Positions 4,564-5,353 of a stretch of 5,353 nt of DNA are shown here, piece by piece. Origin of the DNA: Acidobacteriota bacterium (GTDB taxonomy: Bacteria > Acidobacteriota > Terriglobia > Terriglobales > Acidobacteriaceae); the NCBI GenBank assembly GCA_021810175.1, contig JAJZJJ010000268.1, forward strand, positions 1-5,353. Reading direction: 5' to 3'. Position numbers and translations under genes: made by a program. The first letter of the stretch is position 1. Each line of letters starts with the position of its first letter. The notes under the pieces are model-generated. The model was given only the letters and a program-made list of their open reading frames with translations. It was not told the DNA's origin and made no database searches.

Positions 4564-5353
4564 ATGCATTTTGAGGAATTTGTCACGCTGGCACCGTATA
4601 CGACCCTCCACATTGGCGGACCGGCGCGTTGGTTTGCCGAAGCCAGGACCGATGAGGAGGTGGCCGAAGCGGTTCGTTTCGCGCGGGCACGCGCACTTCC
4701 CTTTATTGTGCTGGGCGGGGGGAGCAATCTGCTGGTGCGGGATGCAGGATTCGCGGGCCTGGTGATTCATATGGGACTGCGAGGTATCCGGCAGGACGAG
4801 GGCCGTTTTGCGGTCGCGGCCGGCGAGGCCTGGGATAGCTTTGTGAGCCATGCGGTTGAGCGCGGATATGCCGGGATCGAGTGCCTGGCGGGAATCCCGG
4901 GGACCGTTGGCGCGACGCCAGTGCAGAATGTGGGCGCCTACGGTCAGGAAGTGGCGGAGACGATCGTCCGAGTTCGCGCATTTGATACCAAGACTGACAA
5001 AATTGTGGACCTCGCGGCAGCAGAGTGCGGGTTTGCCTACCGGCGTAGCCTTTTTAACTCGGTGGAACGAGGACGGTACATCGTTACGGCTGTGACGTAT
5101 GCGTTGCGGGCGGCGGGCGAGCCGAGGTTGAGCTACGCGGATTTGCAGCGACGCTTCCCCGCCGGAACGAGGCCGACGCTGGAGGAAGTGAGTGAGACGG
5201 TAAGAGAGATTCGGCAAGGCAAGGGCATGCTGATAGTGGAAGGCGAACCAGATTGCCGCAGCGCGGGGAGCTTCTTCAAGAATCCCGTGGTTGAGCAGGC
5301 GCACTATGCGCGGATCGCAGGCGATGCGGCGGCGGCGGTGCCGTCGTATCCAG
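4564..5353 (+). CDS. murB: UDP-N-acetylenolpyruvoylglucosamine reductase MurB (3' end missing)
   Basis: The first 263 codons of murB are present; the gene runs off the window. MurB is the cytoplasmic FAD enzyme that uses NADPH to reduce UDP-GlcNAc-enolpyruvate to UDP-MurNAc, the second committed step of peptidoglycan synthesis. Visible features are YTTLHIGGPARWF at 12-24, the FAD-binding GGGSNLLV at 51-58, GIPGTVGATPVQNVGAYG at 110-127, YRRSLF at 159-164 with Arg160 matching the E. coli catalytic Arg, and SAGSFFKNP at 233-241 with Ser236 as the proton-donating Ser. The YRxSxF loop places it in type I (E. coli-like), where about 340 residues is normal, so roughly 80 are missing. ATG 4564 gives the family N-terminus; GTG 4555 is an in-frame alternative, and a TGA at 4546 bars anything earlier. 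No strong Shine-Dalgarno is visible for either, which may mean translation is coupled to the glycosyltransferase gene ending at 4517. Confidence 0.95.
   Translation, partial: MHFEEFVTLAPYTTLHIGGPARWFAEARTDEEVAEAVRFARARALPFIVLGGGSNLLVRDAGFAGLVIHMGLRGIRQDEGRFAVAAGEAWDSFVSHAVERGYAGIECLAGIPGTVGATPVQNVGAYGQEVAETIVRVRAFDTKTDKIVDLAAAECGFAYRRSLFNSVERGRYIVTAVTYALRAAGEPRLSYADLQRRFPAGTRPTLEEVSETVREIRQGKGMLIVEGEPDCRSAGSFFKNPVVEQAHYARIAGDAAAAVPSYP

Noticed and set aside
3714..4727. 337-codon open frame on the - strand across the glycosyltransferase gene and the start of murB
   Set aside because: It overlaps two genes with clear homology on the + strand, has no recognisable motif and no plausible start region.
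4519..5304. 261-codon open frame on the - strand opposite murB
   Set aside because: It is antisense to an unmistakable murB and has no recognisable domain.

Overview
The window is 5.35 kb of GC-rich bacterial DNA, with all supportable genes on the + strand. The GC bias, the YbiT-type and Uup-type ABC-F proteins, the divergent WecG/TagA glycosyltransferase and the type I MurB suggest an Acidobacteriota (Terriglobia-like) chromosome. That assignment is an inference from protein character only; no rRNA or other taxonomic marker is present.

Layout: (1) 23-1630, a complete YbiT-like ABC-F ATPase. Its start has no Shine-Dalgarno sequence and lies directly behind an extended -10-like element. (2) 1631-1690, a 60-nt gap with two tandem short hairpins followed by a ribosome binding site. 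(3) 1691-3505, a second, Uup-type ABC-F gene interrupted by a single in-frame TAA at 2312-2314. The reading frame is the same on both sides, and the two open pieces together make a normal-length Uup with both ATPase domains, the linker and the C-terminal coiled coil. (4) 3506-3746, a 241-nt intergenic region with a candidate promoter, a repeat cluster and two C6 tracts. (5) 3747-4517, a divergent WecG/TagA/CpsF-family glycosyltransferase. (6) 4564 to the window end, murB, cut off at its 3' end.

The first half concerns translation: ABC-F proteins are soluble tandem-ATPase factors that act on the ribosome. The second half concerns the cell envelope: a glycosyltransferase probably working on a lipid-linked sugar, and the UDP-MurNAc-forming reductase of peptidoglycan synthesis. 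The 241-nt gap probably separates two transcription units.

The most notable observation is the clean in-frame ochre codon in the uup homologue, exactly at the NBD1-linker junction. A GGAG-N6-GTG restart signal lies 75 nt further on. It could be a recent nonsense mutation, a sequence error, or a genuinely split ABC-F protein. I see no CRISPR array, tRNA, rRNA, insertion sequence or clear intrinsic terminator.
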